The position numbers were made by a program, and so were the translations under genes. Below the pieces are notes generated by a model. The model had not been told where the DNA came from. It searched no databases and saw nothing but the letters and a program-made list of their open reading frames with translations. A stretch of 64,000 bases of DNA from Gammaproteobacteria bacterium (lineage in GTDB: Bacteria > Pseudomonadota > Gammaproteobacteria > Pseudomonadales > IMCC2047). The stretch spans positions 248,001 to 312,000 of the forward strand of contig JAJFKB010000014.1 in the NCBI GenBank assembly GCA_021773395.1, written 5' to 3'. Shown one piece after another: positions 23,096 through 31,785 of the stretch (its first letter is position 1; the number at the start of each line of letters is the position of its first letter).

Positions 23096-25186
23096 TTACC
23101 AGGTCAATTTAGCTTCCAGGTATATATTTCTGCCCGCACCATAAAGTCTATCTCCCAGTGCTATATCGCTGCTGTTATTGCGGTTATATCCAGCTAAATG
23201 ATCCTGGTGTTTTTTATCAAGGAGATTTTGCACGCCGAGGCCAATTTCTATGTTATCGGCTACTTGAAAATAGCTATCCAGATTGACGAGTCCATAGCCA
23301 GAAGTTTTCTGCTCGTTGTTAAAAGCAGATACCTTATCCTGTTTTGCGTAGATTACAGACTCGATTTTGATACCAAACCGATCGGCCTCATAGCTCAGTG
23401 TCAGACTGTGGTTGAGCGGTGCGACCCGGTATAAATCATCATTTTCGTCACTGCGTTTTCCTCGTACATAACTCAATACGCCGTCCAAACGCCAGTGATC
23501 ATTCACCTGATAGCCCCAGCCGGCATCAAGTCCGTATAATTTTGCATCGATATTATTAAACTGCAGGGCAGGGTTGCCGCTCATCATGGTAGCAACCATA
23601 TTGGAAAGCATATCGGTGCTCGGTGTGCCCTGAATATAGTCCTGGATATCTTTATAAAAGAGTTCCGGTGTAAAGTAGAGGTTATCTGTCTGCCAGGCCA
23701 AGCCGACATTCAATTCATAGGCTACTTCGCTATCCAGGTCCAGATTGCCGGTATAGCTGAGTCCATCAGCCAAGCCACCTGCGGACGGAAGTGGTAGCCA
23801 AAGGAATCTCTCCTGATATGTGGGTGCGCGCGTTTTCCGGGCCAAACCAATGTGCGCAACCGTGTGTTCGTTGATAGGGCGAGAGGCCTTAAGCACGAGC
23901 TCAAAATTATCATATTGCTCGTCGAGATCTGCTTGATTGAATCGGTTGGCAAGATTCCCGGCGTTTACACCCATCATACCCATCAATCCGGACGCAGACA
24001 CGTCATTGCTATCCATTGTAATAAGATTATAGCGAACCCCGGTTTCCAGCTGATAATCTCCCAAATCCCCCTTCCATTGCGCGAATAAACCATAACTATT
24101 GCGCTCGGAATAGTTGAAGTTTTTGATCAAAAACATGGCGCTGTTAGGGTTGGATATATCGGCATCGTGAACCACTTCATTGGCATCGATTCCCAATGTG
24201 AATTCACCTTCAGCAGCTGGTATTTCAGCCTGCAGTCCGTAAGCCAGATTTCTGCCAATTGCCCGGGTGGCACGAAACATCATCGGGGATGCAAGTGTCC
24301 GCATTGCAAAGTTGTTCATCACATGATCGACATGGCCGTATGCGATATGAGCCTTTAGGCTGATATCGTTAACAAGGGTATTAACACTTAAACCGGCTAA
24401 ATTGCTCTCAATATAGTCGACATCCATAGGCAAAGCCGGTGTGCCTGTGTCTTTTGTATCCAATCGCCCGACAAAGGCTTCAATCTCCGTATTCCCTGTG
24501 CGAAAGCCGTAGCTGATATCATAGCGCTCGCGCTGATATTCGGTACCTTCTATGTCAGTATTATCACCTGCTTCGGTGTCATTACCCTTGTCGTAGCTGG
24601 CTAATAGCGACAGCTTATGTGTCTGATTGGCTAGTTGTCCAACGAGGGCATGATTAACGCCTTCGCTACCAGTGTTGTATCGGGTAAATAGCCCTCCGTT
24701 TGCTGAAAATGTCTCATCGTCGGTAAACTGGCCACGATTGAGATTGGCTGTGATTTGGCCGCCCAGCGTTTCCTGGCCAGAGGCGACAGACGCGATACCA
24801 CGACTTATTACGATATTTTCCAGCAGCAAAGGTGGTGTATAGGATAGAGGTGAGTCCATGGCGTTCGGTCCACCGGTGAGGGCAGGGCTATTATCCAAAT
24901 GTACGTTTACCCGGTCACCATAAAGGCCTCGATATTGTGCGATGCCGGTAATAGCGCCATTGCTGTTTACGTTGGCACCAGGTATCGATGGAAGCAGCTT
25001 GGCACTGTCTGTCGCAGAACGCTCACTGGCTGAAATGGTAGTGGATTTGTCGAAAGTAACCAGTTCGCCTCGTACGACGATCTCTTCAATATACTCGCTA
25101 TGATCAGCAAAACTGGACTGAATGAATGCAAGCCCAAGCAGGCCTATACCTCTGATGGTAGTTGTAGTAACAAAGCTCAAAATCAT
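23096..25186 (-). CDS. TonB-dependent outer-membrane receptor, Met-rich, copper type (OprC/NosA-like)
   Basis: A 696-residue receptor. I take the ATG at 25186, which gives a signal peptide (MILSFVTTTTIRGIGLLGLAFIQSSFA). The longer frame, reaching 25513, would run through the divergent phhB gene. A TonB box-like EIVVRGE is followed by the plug domain with QYRGLYGDRVNVHLDNSPA, GGPNAMDSPLSYTP and LLENIVISRGIASVASG, then a 22-strand barrel ending in W. The plug wording and clusters of methionines (SPMMF, GLMGMMG, MVATMMSGNP) match copper receptors of the OprC/NosA type. Copper supply would support CuA and CuB sites in the nearby respiratory enzymes. The substrate is inferred, not proven. Confidence 0.85.
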   Translation of the reverse strand: MILSFVTTTTIRGIGLLGLAFIQSSFADHSEYIEEIVVRGELVTFDKSTTISASERSATDSAKLLPSIPGANVNSNGAITGIAQYRGLYGDRVNVHLDNSPALTGGPNAMDSPLSYTPPLLLENIVISRGIASVASGQETLGGQITANLNRGQFTDDETFSANGGLFTRYNTGSEGVNHALVGQLANQTHKLSLLASYDKGNDTEAGDNTDIEGTEYQRERYDISYGFRTGNTEIEAFVGRLDTKDTGTPALPMDVDYIESNLAGLSVNTLVNDISLKAHIAYGHVDHVMNNFAMRTLASPMMFRATRAIGRNLAYGLQAEIPAAEGEFTLGIDANEVVHDADISNPNSAMFLIKNFNYSERNSYGLFAQWKGDLGDYQLETGVRYNLITMDSNDVSASGLMGMMGVNAGNLANRFNQADLDEQYDNFELVLKASRPINEHTVAHIGLARKTRAPTYQERFLWLPLPSAGGLADGLSYTGNLDLDSEVAYELNVGLAWQTDNLYFTPELFYKDIQDYIQGTPSTDMLSNMVATMMSGNPALQFNNIDAKLYGLDAGWGYQVNDHWRLDGVLSYVRGKRSDENDDLYRVAPLNHSLTLSYEADRFGIKIESVIYAKQDKVSAFNNEQKTSGYGLVNLDSYFQVADNIEIGLGVQNLLDKKHQDHLAGYNRNNSSDIALGDRLYGAGRNIYLEAKLTW

Positions 25187-25316
25187 ACCTCTATAACACT
25201 CTGCAATACAATCAGGTATTGCTTGAAGACAGCGGCTATTATACGTTAGCTTGGTGGTTACAGGGGTGTGACAAATTGTCGCACCGGGTGGTTCAGTTGG
25301 CTTTTTTGGAGGTGCT

Positions 25317-25661
25317 ATGAGAGAACTAGGCGAAATGAGATGTGAGGTCTGTCGCAGCGGTGCTCCGAGTGCAAGTAGTGAAGCGATAAGACAATGGTTG
25401 ACAGAAATACCAAACTGGACGGTGGTCGATTGTGATGGTACGAAGCAATTAACTCGAGAGTACCGGTTTGATAATTTTGTTGATGCACTGAGGTTTACTA
25501 ACCTGGTTGGCAAGATCGCTGAAATGGAAGATCACCACCCCAGCCTGTTAACGGAATGGGGTAAGGTTAGATTGACTTGGTGGACGCATAAGATCAAAGG
25601 GTTGCACCAGAATGACTTTGTGATGGCGGCGAAATCAGATCAGCTGTATTTATCTTTGTAA
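25317..25661 (+). CDS. phhB: pterin-4a-carbinolamine dehydratase
   Basis: A 114-residue PCD/DCoH-family protein that regenerates tetrahydropterin after aromatic hydroxylation. Motifs are IPNWTVVD, REYRFDNFVDALRFTNLVGKI, EMEDHHPSLLTEWGKVRLTWWTHKIKGL and NDFVMAAK. The catalytic His pair (DHHP) and Trp/His residues are present. No phhA lies next to it; the neighbour is the divergent TonB receptor. Confidence 0.93.
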   Translation: MRELGEMRCEVCRSGAPSASSEAIRQWLTEIPNWTVVDCDGTKQLTREYRFDNFVDALRFTNLVGKIAEMEDHHPSLLTEWGKVRLTWWTHKIKGLHQNDFVMAAKSDQLYLSL

Positions 25662-25843
25662 TAAAGATGCCTGCTCAATAGCCATTGTTTTGGCGTACCT
25701 CTGAACGATTATTAATTCTACTTGGATAAAAATCGGTAGCAATTATGTACTCGGGGGGGCTAAAACATTGCTTTAACTCTGCATTAATATCCATTAGAAT
25801 GACACAAATATTCCGCAGCGCAAAATAATGAAGGGTGAAACTC

Positions 25844-26662
25844 ATGCGTCGTGTCATTTTTAATCAAAAAGGTGGTGTTGGCAAATCCAGTATTACGGCG
25901 AATTTAGCCGCTATCAGTGCCAGCCAAGGTATGAAAACACTGGTTATTGATCTGGATACACAGGCAAACTGTACACATTATCTGTTGGGTAAACCGGAAG
26001 TTGAATTGGAAAATACCGTGGCAGATCTTTTTGAACAAACGGTATCTTTTAATCTGTTTGCCAAAGAACCTTTTGATTTTGTTCATGAAACGCCGTACCC
26101 AAATCTGTTTATTATTCCTTCAAGCCCGAAGCTGGAGCACTTGGAAAGTAAGCTGGAATCGCGCTACAAAATTTATAAATTGCGAGATGCACTGGAACAG
26201 TTGGAACAGGACTTTGAGCAGATCTATATTGATACTCCGCCGGCACTGAATTTTTATACGCGTTCAGCGCTAATTGCCGTACAAAGGTGTTTGGTTCCCT
26301 TTGATTGTGATGATTTTTCGAGACAGGCGCTTTACACATTATTTGGTACGATCCAGGAGATTAAGGAAGATCATAATGAAGAGCTGTTTGTTGAAGGGAT
26401 TGTCGCCAACCAGTTTCAGCCGCGTGCTCGATTACCGAAACAATTGCTTGATGAATTAATAGCAGAAGGATTGCCTCTGCTCTCAGTTCATCTGTCCGCT
26501 TCGGTTAAGATGAGAGAGTCACATCAGCAATCTAAGCCTTTGATACATATGGCTGCATCACATAAATTGACACAGCAGTTTGTCGACCTGCACAGGGAGA
26601 TTAACGAGAAAAAAAGAGGGGCGAAAAAGAAGGCGGCTTGTTCAAAAGCCAAAATAGCCTAG
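25844..26662 (+). CDS. orphan ParA/MinD-family P-loop ATPase
   Basis: A 272-residue ParA-type ATPase with the deviant Walker A motif NQKGGVGKSSI, an AQANCTHYLLG switch and a Walker B region QIYIDTPPALNF. ATG 25844 is preferred over GTG 25835 because AAGGG lies eight bases upstream of it. The C-terminus is very basic (KKRGAKKKAACSKAKIA), which would suit nonspecific DNA binding. No parB or parS-like partner is visible, so it is probably not the chromosomal ParA. Similar orphan ATPases position other cellular cargo. The next gene, a YqcC-family protein, begins within 20 bases. Confidence 0.85.
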   Translation: MRRVIFNQKGGVGKSSITANLAAISASQGMKTLVIDLDTQANCTHYLLGKPEVELENTVADLFEQTVSFNLFAKEPFDFVHETPYPNLFIIPSSPKLEHLESKLESRYKIYKLRDALEQLEQDFEQIYIDTPPALNFYTRSALIAVQRCLVPFDCDDFSRQALYTLFGTIQEIKEDHNEELFVEGIVANQFQPRARLPKQLLDELIAEGLPLLSVHLSASVKMRESHQQSKPLIHMAASHKLTQQFVDLHREINEKKRGAKKKAACSKAKIA

Positions 26663-26680
26663 GTGTTGGGAGTCTCTTGC

Positions 26681-27019
26681 TTGAAAAATTATTCAGAGTT
26701 AGCTGAAATTTTGTTGACGCTGGAATCGGTTATGCGTGAACAGGGGCTTTGGCGAGATCAAATACCTACCGGAGATGCTTTGGCAAGTCAGCAGCCTTTC
26801 TGTATTGATACCCTGACTTTTCCAGAGTGGCTGCAGTTTATTTTTAGCGTAAGAGTTAAATATATTATTGAGAAACAGGAACCGATTCCTCGGGCAAGTG
26901 GTATTGTTCCAATGGCCGAGGAATACTTCAGAAGTACCACTCATTCGAGTGAGCGAATTATCAATTTACTGCGTGATTTTGACGGTCTTATTCAGGAGCG
27001 CGATAAGGTATTAGTTTAA
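26681..27019 (+). CDS. yqcC: YqcC family protein
   Basis: A 112-residue helical protein of the YqcC (DUF446) family, recognised by LWRDQIPTGDALASQQPFCIDTLTFPEWLQFIFSVR split over its middle and by GIVPMAEEYFRS. The TTG at 26681 is chosen because GGGAG is eight bases upstream; the GTG at 26663 directly follows the parA stop and has no site. The function of the family is unknown. It is probably co-transcribed with the ParA-like gene. Confidence 0.85.
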   Translation: MKNYSELAEILLTLESVMREQGLWRDQIPTGDALASQQPFCIDTLTFPEWLQFIFSVRVKYIIEKQEPIPRASGIVPMAEEYFRSTTHSSERIINLLRDFDGLIQERDKVLV

Positions 27020-27154
27020 TCAGGGGCTCCTTGAATAATCAGGGGTTGCTTAAATATTGCCGAAGTCGTGCGAGTGAAAATATCGGGCAACTTTTCTATT
27101 TCGGTCTAGACTTACTCAGAGGTTAGCTCGACATTAACAGGAGTCCTAAGGGAT

Positions 27155-27174
27155 TCACAGTAACTCACAGTAAC
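27155..27174 (+). repeat. 10-bp tandem duplication upstream of the GGDEF gene
   Basis: TCACAGTAAC occurs twice in direct succession, followed by TC, 18 bases before the start of the diguanylate cyclase gene. It may be a simple slippage event or part of a leader; no regulator is suggested. Confidence 0.5.
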
Positions 27175-27191
27175 TCCAGGGCCGCTCTAAA

Positions 27192-28415
27192 TTGCGTGTA
27201 ATCAGTCTTAAATCCGGAACAGGTTATCTCGCACCGTTCCTGCTGCTCATTATTGGTGTCTTTGCGGCACCGTCTCTGACGCCAAAGATCCTGGAATATC
27301 GAGTAATTCTGACTTTACTTCCTTATGTATTGTTAATATTTGTCACGCTGCTGGCCCTGCACTTTAATGTGGGTCGGATGCTGGTGATGACAGTTGTCCT
27401 GCTATTTTGCTATTGGCTGCTTCAAGGAACCTGGAACAGGGGGGCTGCGTCGCAGCTGGTACGGCTACTATCTATACTTTTGCCCATAAATTTTGCAATC
27501 ATTGCCCTGTGTCCCGATCGAGGCGTACGATCGATGTTGAGTTACGCCTTGACGAGCCTGGTGGTTTTAGAAGTTGCCTTGGCAATTGGGCTAATAAATA
27601 GTCTGGAGCACCCCTTTTGGCAACTTTATCAGCTGTCCTTGATGGATTTTCTCTACACGCCAGCGGTAGCGTTATCGCAATTCACAGTTTTAACTACAGC
27701 TGTAGCAGGATTGGTGATCCTGACGAGTTGGTTGTTTACGCGAAACTCGTTTAATTTATTGTTGCTACTGGCATTGCTTGCGATGGCCTTGGTTTTGAAT
27801 CAGGCAGATGTGTTTGCGCAACGATTAATTAATTTCAGTATTCTCAGCGTAGCCATGCTCACCAGCCTGTTGTTTTATTCCCATAACATGGCTTATCGTG
27901 ACGAGCTGACGGGCCTTAGAGGGCGTCGTGCTTTGAACGAGTACCTTTCCAGAATGGGTCGCCATTATGTAATTGCGATGCTGGATGTCGATCGATTTAA
28001 AAAGTTCAATGATACCTATGGCCATGATATGGGTGACCATGTGCTTAGAATGGTGGGGGCGCAGTTGGCCAATGTTTCCGGTGGCGGGAAAGCCTTCCGC
28101 TATGGTGGTGAAGAGTTTGCCATTGTTTTTAACAGAAAACAGTTGGCACAGGTAAAGCCACACCTGGAAGTAGTGCGGGAAATGATTGCAGATTATCCTA
28201 TGAAGATTCGCTCACAAAGCCGGCCAAAAGACAAAAAAGAGGGGAGAAAACTACGTAGCAAAGATGAATTGGATAAAGAGGTCCGCGTCACTGTTAGCAT
28301 TGGAGCTGCTGAGCGATTGGTTCCATTGAAGCTTCCCGAGCAGGTAATTAAGGCAGCGGATCAGGCTTTGTACCAAGCCAAACGAAAAGGCCGAAATAGA
28401 GTTTGTGTTAATTAG
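27192..28415 (+). CDS. membrane diguanylate cyclase (GGDEF)
   Basis: A 407-residue protein starting at TTG, with about seven hydrophobic helices in residues 10-235 and a C-terminal GGDEF domain (RDELTGLRGRRALNEYL, MLDVDRFKKFNDTYGHDMGD, FRYGGEEF). The active-site GGEEF is intact, so it should make cyclic di-GMP. The RxxD inhibitory site normally five residues upstream is absent (the region reads ANVSGGGKAF). A basic insertion (about RSQSRPKDKKEGRKLRSKDE) interrupts the later part of the domain before VSIGAAERL. The membrane part matches no named sensor family I can identify. A pilus ATPase follows. Confidence 0.88.
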   Translation: MRVISLKSGTGYLAPFLLLIIGVFAAPSLTPKILEYRVILTLLPYVLLIFVTLLALHFNVGRMLVMTVVLLFCYWLLQGTWNRGAASQLVRLLSILLPINFAIIALCPDRGVRSMLSYALTSLVVLEVALAIGLINSLEHPFWQLYQLSLMDFLYTPAVALSQFTVLTTAVAGLVILTSWLFTRNSFNLLLLLALLAMALVLNQADVFAQRLINFSILSVAMLTSLLFYSHNMAYRDELTGLRGRRALNEYLSRMGRHYVIAMLDVDRFKKFNDTYGHDMGDHVLRMVGAQLANVSGGGKAFRYGGEEFAIVFNRKQLAQVKPHLEVVREMIADYPMKIRSQSRPKDKKEGRKLRSKDELDKEVRVTVSIGAAERLVPLKLPEQVIKAADQALYQAKRKGRNRVCVN

Positions 28416-28496
28416 CGGGATAAAAATTTATGGCAGGTTCTTTAGCACTTTTTGCTACCCCGACTATACTGAAATGGATCCCTTTTATCCAAATTT

Positions 28497-28521
28497 GTTG
28501 ATTGTTGATTGTTGATTGTTG
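28497..28521 (+). repeat. 7-bp tandem repeat (GTTGATT) before the pilus ATPase gene
   Basis: GTTGATT is repeated about three and a half times just upstream of the ribosome site of the pilU-like gene. Such short tandem tracts can change copy number and alter promoter or leader spacing; no evidence of actual variation can be seen from one sequence. Confidence 0.6.
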
Positions 28522-28533
28522 CTGGAAGCCTCT

Positions 28534-29832
28534 ATGTCTGAAATAAAAAACTATCTAAAAATTCTCGTCGATCGCGATGGTTCTGATCTGTATTTAAGCA
28601 CTGGTGCACCTCCCAGTATAAAATGTTTAGGTAAGATGGTACGGATAGCGGATTCACCAATGCCGCTCGATAAAGTAAGACAGATTGCCTATGAGGTCAT
28701 GAACGAGGAGCAGATTTGTGATTTTGAACGAAAGCCGGAAATGAATCTCGCGATTTCTGAAGAAAATCTGGGACGATTCCGAGTCAATATTTTTAAGCAA
28801 CGAAATGAAGTTTCAATGGTAATTCGTTGTATTAAAACACAAATACCAAGTTTTACAGAGTTGGGGTTACCACCACAGTTACCAAAATTGGTGATGCAAA
28901 AGCACGGACTGGTTCTATTTGTTGGTGGTACTGGTTCTGGTAAATCCACTTCGTTGGCCTCACTGATTGATCATAGAAACAGCAATAGTGCCGGCCATAT
29001 AATCACTATTGAAGATCCAGTAGAGTTTGTACACAGGCATAAGAAAAGTATCGTCAACCAGAGGGAGGTTGGTGTGGATACTGACTGTTATGAGGATGCG
29101 TTGCAGAATACCCTTAGACAGGCGCCCGATGTAATTCTCATTGGTGAGATTCGAAGTCGTGAGACGATGGAGCATGCCCTGGCTTTTGCAGAAACCGGCC
29201 ACCTGTGTCTTTCTACGCTTCATGCCAATAACGCTAACCAGGCACTGGATCGCATTATCAATTTCTTTCCAGAGGAACGGCATAATCAACTGTTGTTGGA
29301 CCTATCTCTGAATCTGCGAGGCATCGTATCGCAACGATTGGTTTCAACAGTAGATCACAAACGAACGGTTGCGGTTGAAATATTACTTGGAACACCTCGC
29401 GTTAAGGATTTAGTTAAGAAGGGAGATATTGACGAAATCAAGGAAGTGATGGAGAAATCAAACGAGCAGGGTATGCGTACTTTTGATCAGGCGCTCATGC
29501 AACTTTGCGTTGATGGAAAGATAAGCATGGAAGAGGCGCTGCGTAACGCAGACTCAGCCAATAACCTGCGGCTACAGATTACACTTCACGAAAAAGCGGG
29601 TGGGGCACCCGTGAGCCGTAAAATTGAACCGGTAAGCCCGGAAACCAATCAAGAGGCTATCAAGAAGCCTCTGCAGGAACAGAATGGAGCGAAGCCGTCA
29701 GATAGCGTGAAGGAAGAGTTAAGGCGCCTGAAACGCCAGGCGATGGGCAAGCCGGTTGAAGAAAAGAAGGAAGATAGGCCACAGCCACCATCCGACTTTA
29801 CCTTGCAGCCGTTAACCGGTGAGGAACGATAG
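28534..29832 (+). CDS. pilU: PilT/PilU-family type IV pilus retraction ATPase
   Basis: A 432-residue ATPase of the PilT/PilU family. The Walker A is GGTGSGKST, Walker B is DVILIGEIRSRET and the His box is TGHLCLSTLHANN, with the Asp-box region at IITIEDPVEFVH. A C-terminal extension of about 85 residues, rich in Lys, Pro and Glu, lies beyond the usual PilT end. PilU assists PilT in retracting type IV pili for twitching and surface sensing. The start is ATG after GGAAG. PilU rather than PilT is inferred from divergence in the N-terminal part and the absence of pilT beside it. Confidence 0.85.
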   Translation: MSEIKNYLKILVDRDGSDLYLSTGAPPSIKCLGKMVRIADSPMPLDKVRQIAYEVMNEEQICDFERKPEMNLAISEENLGRFRVNIFKQRNEVSMVIRCIKTQIPSFTELGLPPQLPKLVMQKHGLVLFVGGTGSGKSTSLASLIDHRNSNSAGHIITIEDPVEFVHRHKKSIVNQREVGVDTDCYEDALQNTLRQAPDVILIGEIRSRETMEHALAFAETGHLCLSTLHANNANQALDRIINFFPEERHNQLLLDLSLNLRGIVSQRLVSTVDHKRTVAVEILLGTPRVKDLVKKGDIDEIKEVMEKSNEQGMRTFDQALMQLCVDGKISMEEALRNADSANNLRLQITLHEKAGGAPVSRKIEPVSPETNQEAIKKPLQEQNGAKPSDSVKEELRRLKRQAMGKPVEEKKEDRPQPPSDFTLQPLTGEER

Positions 29833-29839
29833 TCTGAGA

Positions 29840-30026
29840 GAGACCTCTGCATAACTACTCCGTTAGGCAATACTGTGTTAAAAACCGGCTCAAAATGCTC
29901 ATTTATAAGCATAAACTCGGCTTTGGCTTCCTGCGTCACTCTAACTCCTGCATCCATGCAGTCGTCCGCTTTTTCGCCGATTTTTGCCTTGTCTTGCCGT
30001 CGCTCGCTACATTATGCAAAGGTCTC
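29840..30026. mobile_element. 187-bp MITE-like inverted-repeat element, copy 1
   Basis: The ends are GAGACCTCTGCATAA and TTATGCAAAGGTCTC, inverted repeats of about 15 bases with one mismatch. A second copy of the same 187-bp length with about 85-90% identity by eye lies at 61020-61206 in opposite orientation. There is no transposase gene. TGAG occurs on both sides (29835-29838 and 30027-30030) and may be a target duplication. It fills most of the gap between the pilU-like gene and sbcB. Confidence 0.8.
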
Positions 30027-30146
30027 TGAGAAATTAATTCAAGCGTTTTCTTTTCTGATAAGGACAAGTAGAGGTTATAGTCTGTTGCTATTGCCTCCAC
30101 CAGCCAATCACCTACAATACCAATAAAAATGTCACTAGGGAGAGAC

Positions 30147-31571
30147 ATGTCCTTTTATTGGTATGACTTTGAAACTTTTGGAGCAGATCCTTTTCGTGAT
30201 AGGCCGGCACAATTTGCTGGTATACGGACAGATGAAAATTTTAATCCCATCGGCGATCCGCTGGTTATTTACTGTAAGCCGGCGAATGACTTTCTGCCGC
30301 AACCTGATGCCTGCTTGATTACCGGAATAACTCCACAGATTGCCCAGCAAAAAGGTGTTTGTGAAGCAGAGTTTATTCGCCAGATTCACCGTGAGTTTTC
30401 TGAACCTAATACCTGTGTTGTAGGTTATAACTCAATTCGATTTGACGATGAAGTCACCCGTCACTGCCTCTACCGTAACTTTTATGACCCCTATGCGAGA
30501 GAATGGCAGAATGGGAATTCACGCTGGGATATTATTGATATGGTGCGTCTTACCCGCACTGTCAGACCCGAGGGCATACTCTGGCCGAATCATGAAGATG
30601 GGCGCCCCAGCTTTAAATTGGAGCAGCTATCGGTAGCGAACGCTATTGAGCATGCAGCAGCACACGATGCGCTGTCGGATGTGTGGGCTACTATAGGTCT
30701 GGCCAAACTGATTCGTGAAAAGCAGCCCAAGCTGTATGAGTATGTTTGCCAAAACCGCAACAAGATGAAATTAGAACGGCAACTTGATTTGCGTGAAAAA
30801 AAACCGGTGCTGCATATTTCAGCCAAGTATTCGGCGGATCAGGGTTGCGGTGCTGTCGTCGTTCCGCTGGCTAGAGACAAAGTTAATAAAAACGCCATCT
30901 ATGTGTATGATTTGAATGTTGATCCCACCGCTTTGTTGACGCTGGATCCAGAACAGATCAGAGAAAGAATTTTTACCCCTACCGATCAGCTGCCGGAAGG
31001 CGTTGAGCGAATACCGCTGAAAGCGATTCATATCAACAAATGCCCAGTGGTGGTTCCCGTCAGCCTCATTTCTGATGCAGTTGCCGAGCGTCTGGCTATG
31101 GATGTAGAAACCTGTATGGGCAATCTACAGAAGATCAAGCAAAGCACAGTTCTTGAACAAAAGGTAATGGAAGTATTTAACCGTCCTTTTCAGGAGCAGT
31201 CTGACCCAGATCTGATGCTGTATAGCGGTGGATTTTTCAGTACCCAGGATCGACAGCTCATGGAGCGTATTAAATGTTTATCTCCGGACCAGTTGAGGTC
31301 CTTTAGCGAACCTGCCCAGGATCAGCGTATTCCTGAAATGCTGTTCCGCTATCGAGCGCGAAATTTCCCAGAGACCCTGGATCTGCAAGAACAGAAAAAT
31401 TGGAATGAATATCGGATGACACGTATTACGCAAACCGATGGAGGAGCGAGTATTGCACTGGGTGAATATCACGCCAGAATTGAAGTGCTAAGGGAAATTC
31501 ACGCCAATGATCAGGGCAAGCTCAACCTGCTTGATCAACTTGAGCATTATGAGCAGCAGTTATTGGTTTAA
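30147..31571 (+). CDS. sbcB: exodeoxyribonuclease I
   Basis: A 474-residue single-strand 3'-5' exonuclease of the DEDDh superfamily. The motifs are WYDFETFGADP (Asp/Glu), VGYNSIRFDDEVTRH, the Exo I spacer WPNHEDGRPSFKLEQLS and AAAHDALSDVWAT. The SH3-like and C-terminal regions follow as in E. coli SbcB (475 residues). ATG 30147 is preferred because GGGAGAG lies just before it; ATG 30129 is in frame upstream. It acts in recombination and mismatch repair. Confidence 0.95.
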   Translation: MSFYWYDFETFGADPFRDRPAQFAGIRTDENFNPIGDPLVIYCKPANDFLPQPDACLITGITPQIAQQKGVCEAEFIRQIHREFSEPNTCVVGYNSIRFDDEVTRHCLYRNFYDPYAREWQNGNSRWDIIDMVRLTRTVRPEGILWPNHEDGRPSFKLEQLSVANAIEHAAAHDALSDVWATIGLAKLIREKQPKLYEYVCQNRNKMKLERQLDLREKKPVLHISAKYSADQGCGAVVVPLARDKVNKNAIYVYDLNVDPTALLTLDPEQIRERIFTPTDQLPEGVERIPLKAIHINKCPVVVPVSLISDAVAERLAMDVETCMGNLQKIKQSTVLEQKVMEVFNRPFQEQSDPDLMLYSGGFFSTQDRQLMERIKCLSPDQLRSFSEPAQDQRIPEMLFRYRARNFPETLDLQEQKNWNEYRMTRITQTDGGASIALGEYHARIEVLREIHANDQGKLNLLDQLEHYEQQLLV

Positions 31572-31785
31572 TGCCGGTCGCTATATCGGGGGGAGGAAAT
31601 GCCGAATCTAAGGCATCTGTGGCTCCAGTATTACCTTTACCTTTGCCGTTGCCACGCTCAACTCAGAGATCCCCCTCTAACCTTATGCCCATATCTTTAC
31701 TCGCTATAAAGCGGGCTGGTGCTCAATTTGTGATTCTCTGCCTCAACTTCCGAAAGGAAGAGCGGAGAGGGGAGCTAATCAGGCT

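Noticed and set aside
25187-25513. N-terminal extension of the TonB receptor frame on the minus strand
   Set aside because: It lies over the phhB gene on the other strand and has no signal-peptide character; the ATG at 25186 gives a normal signal peptide.
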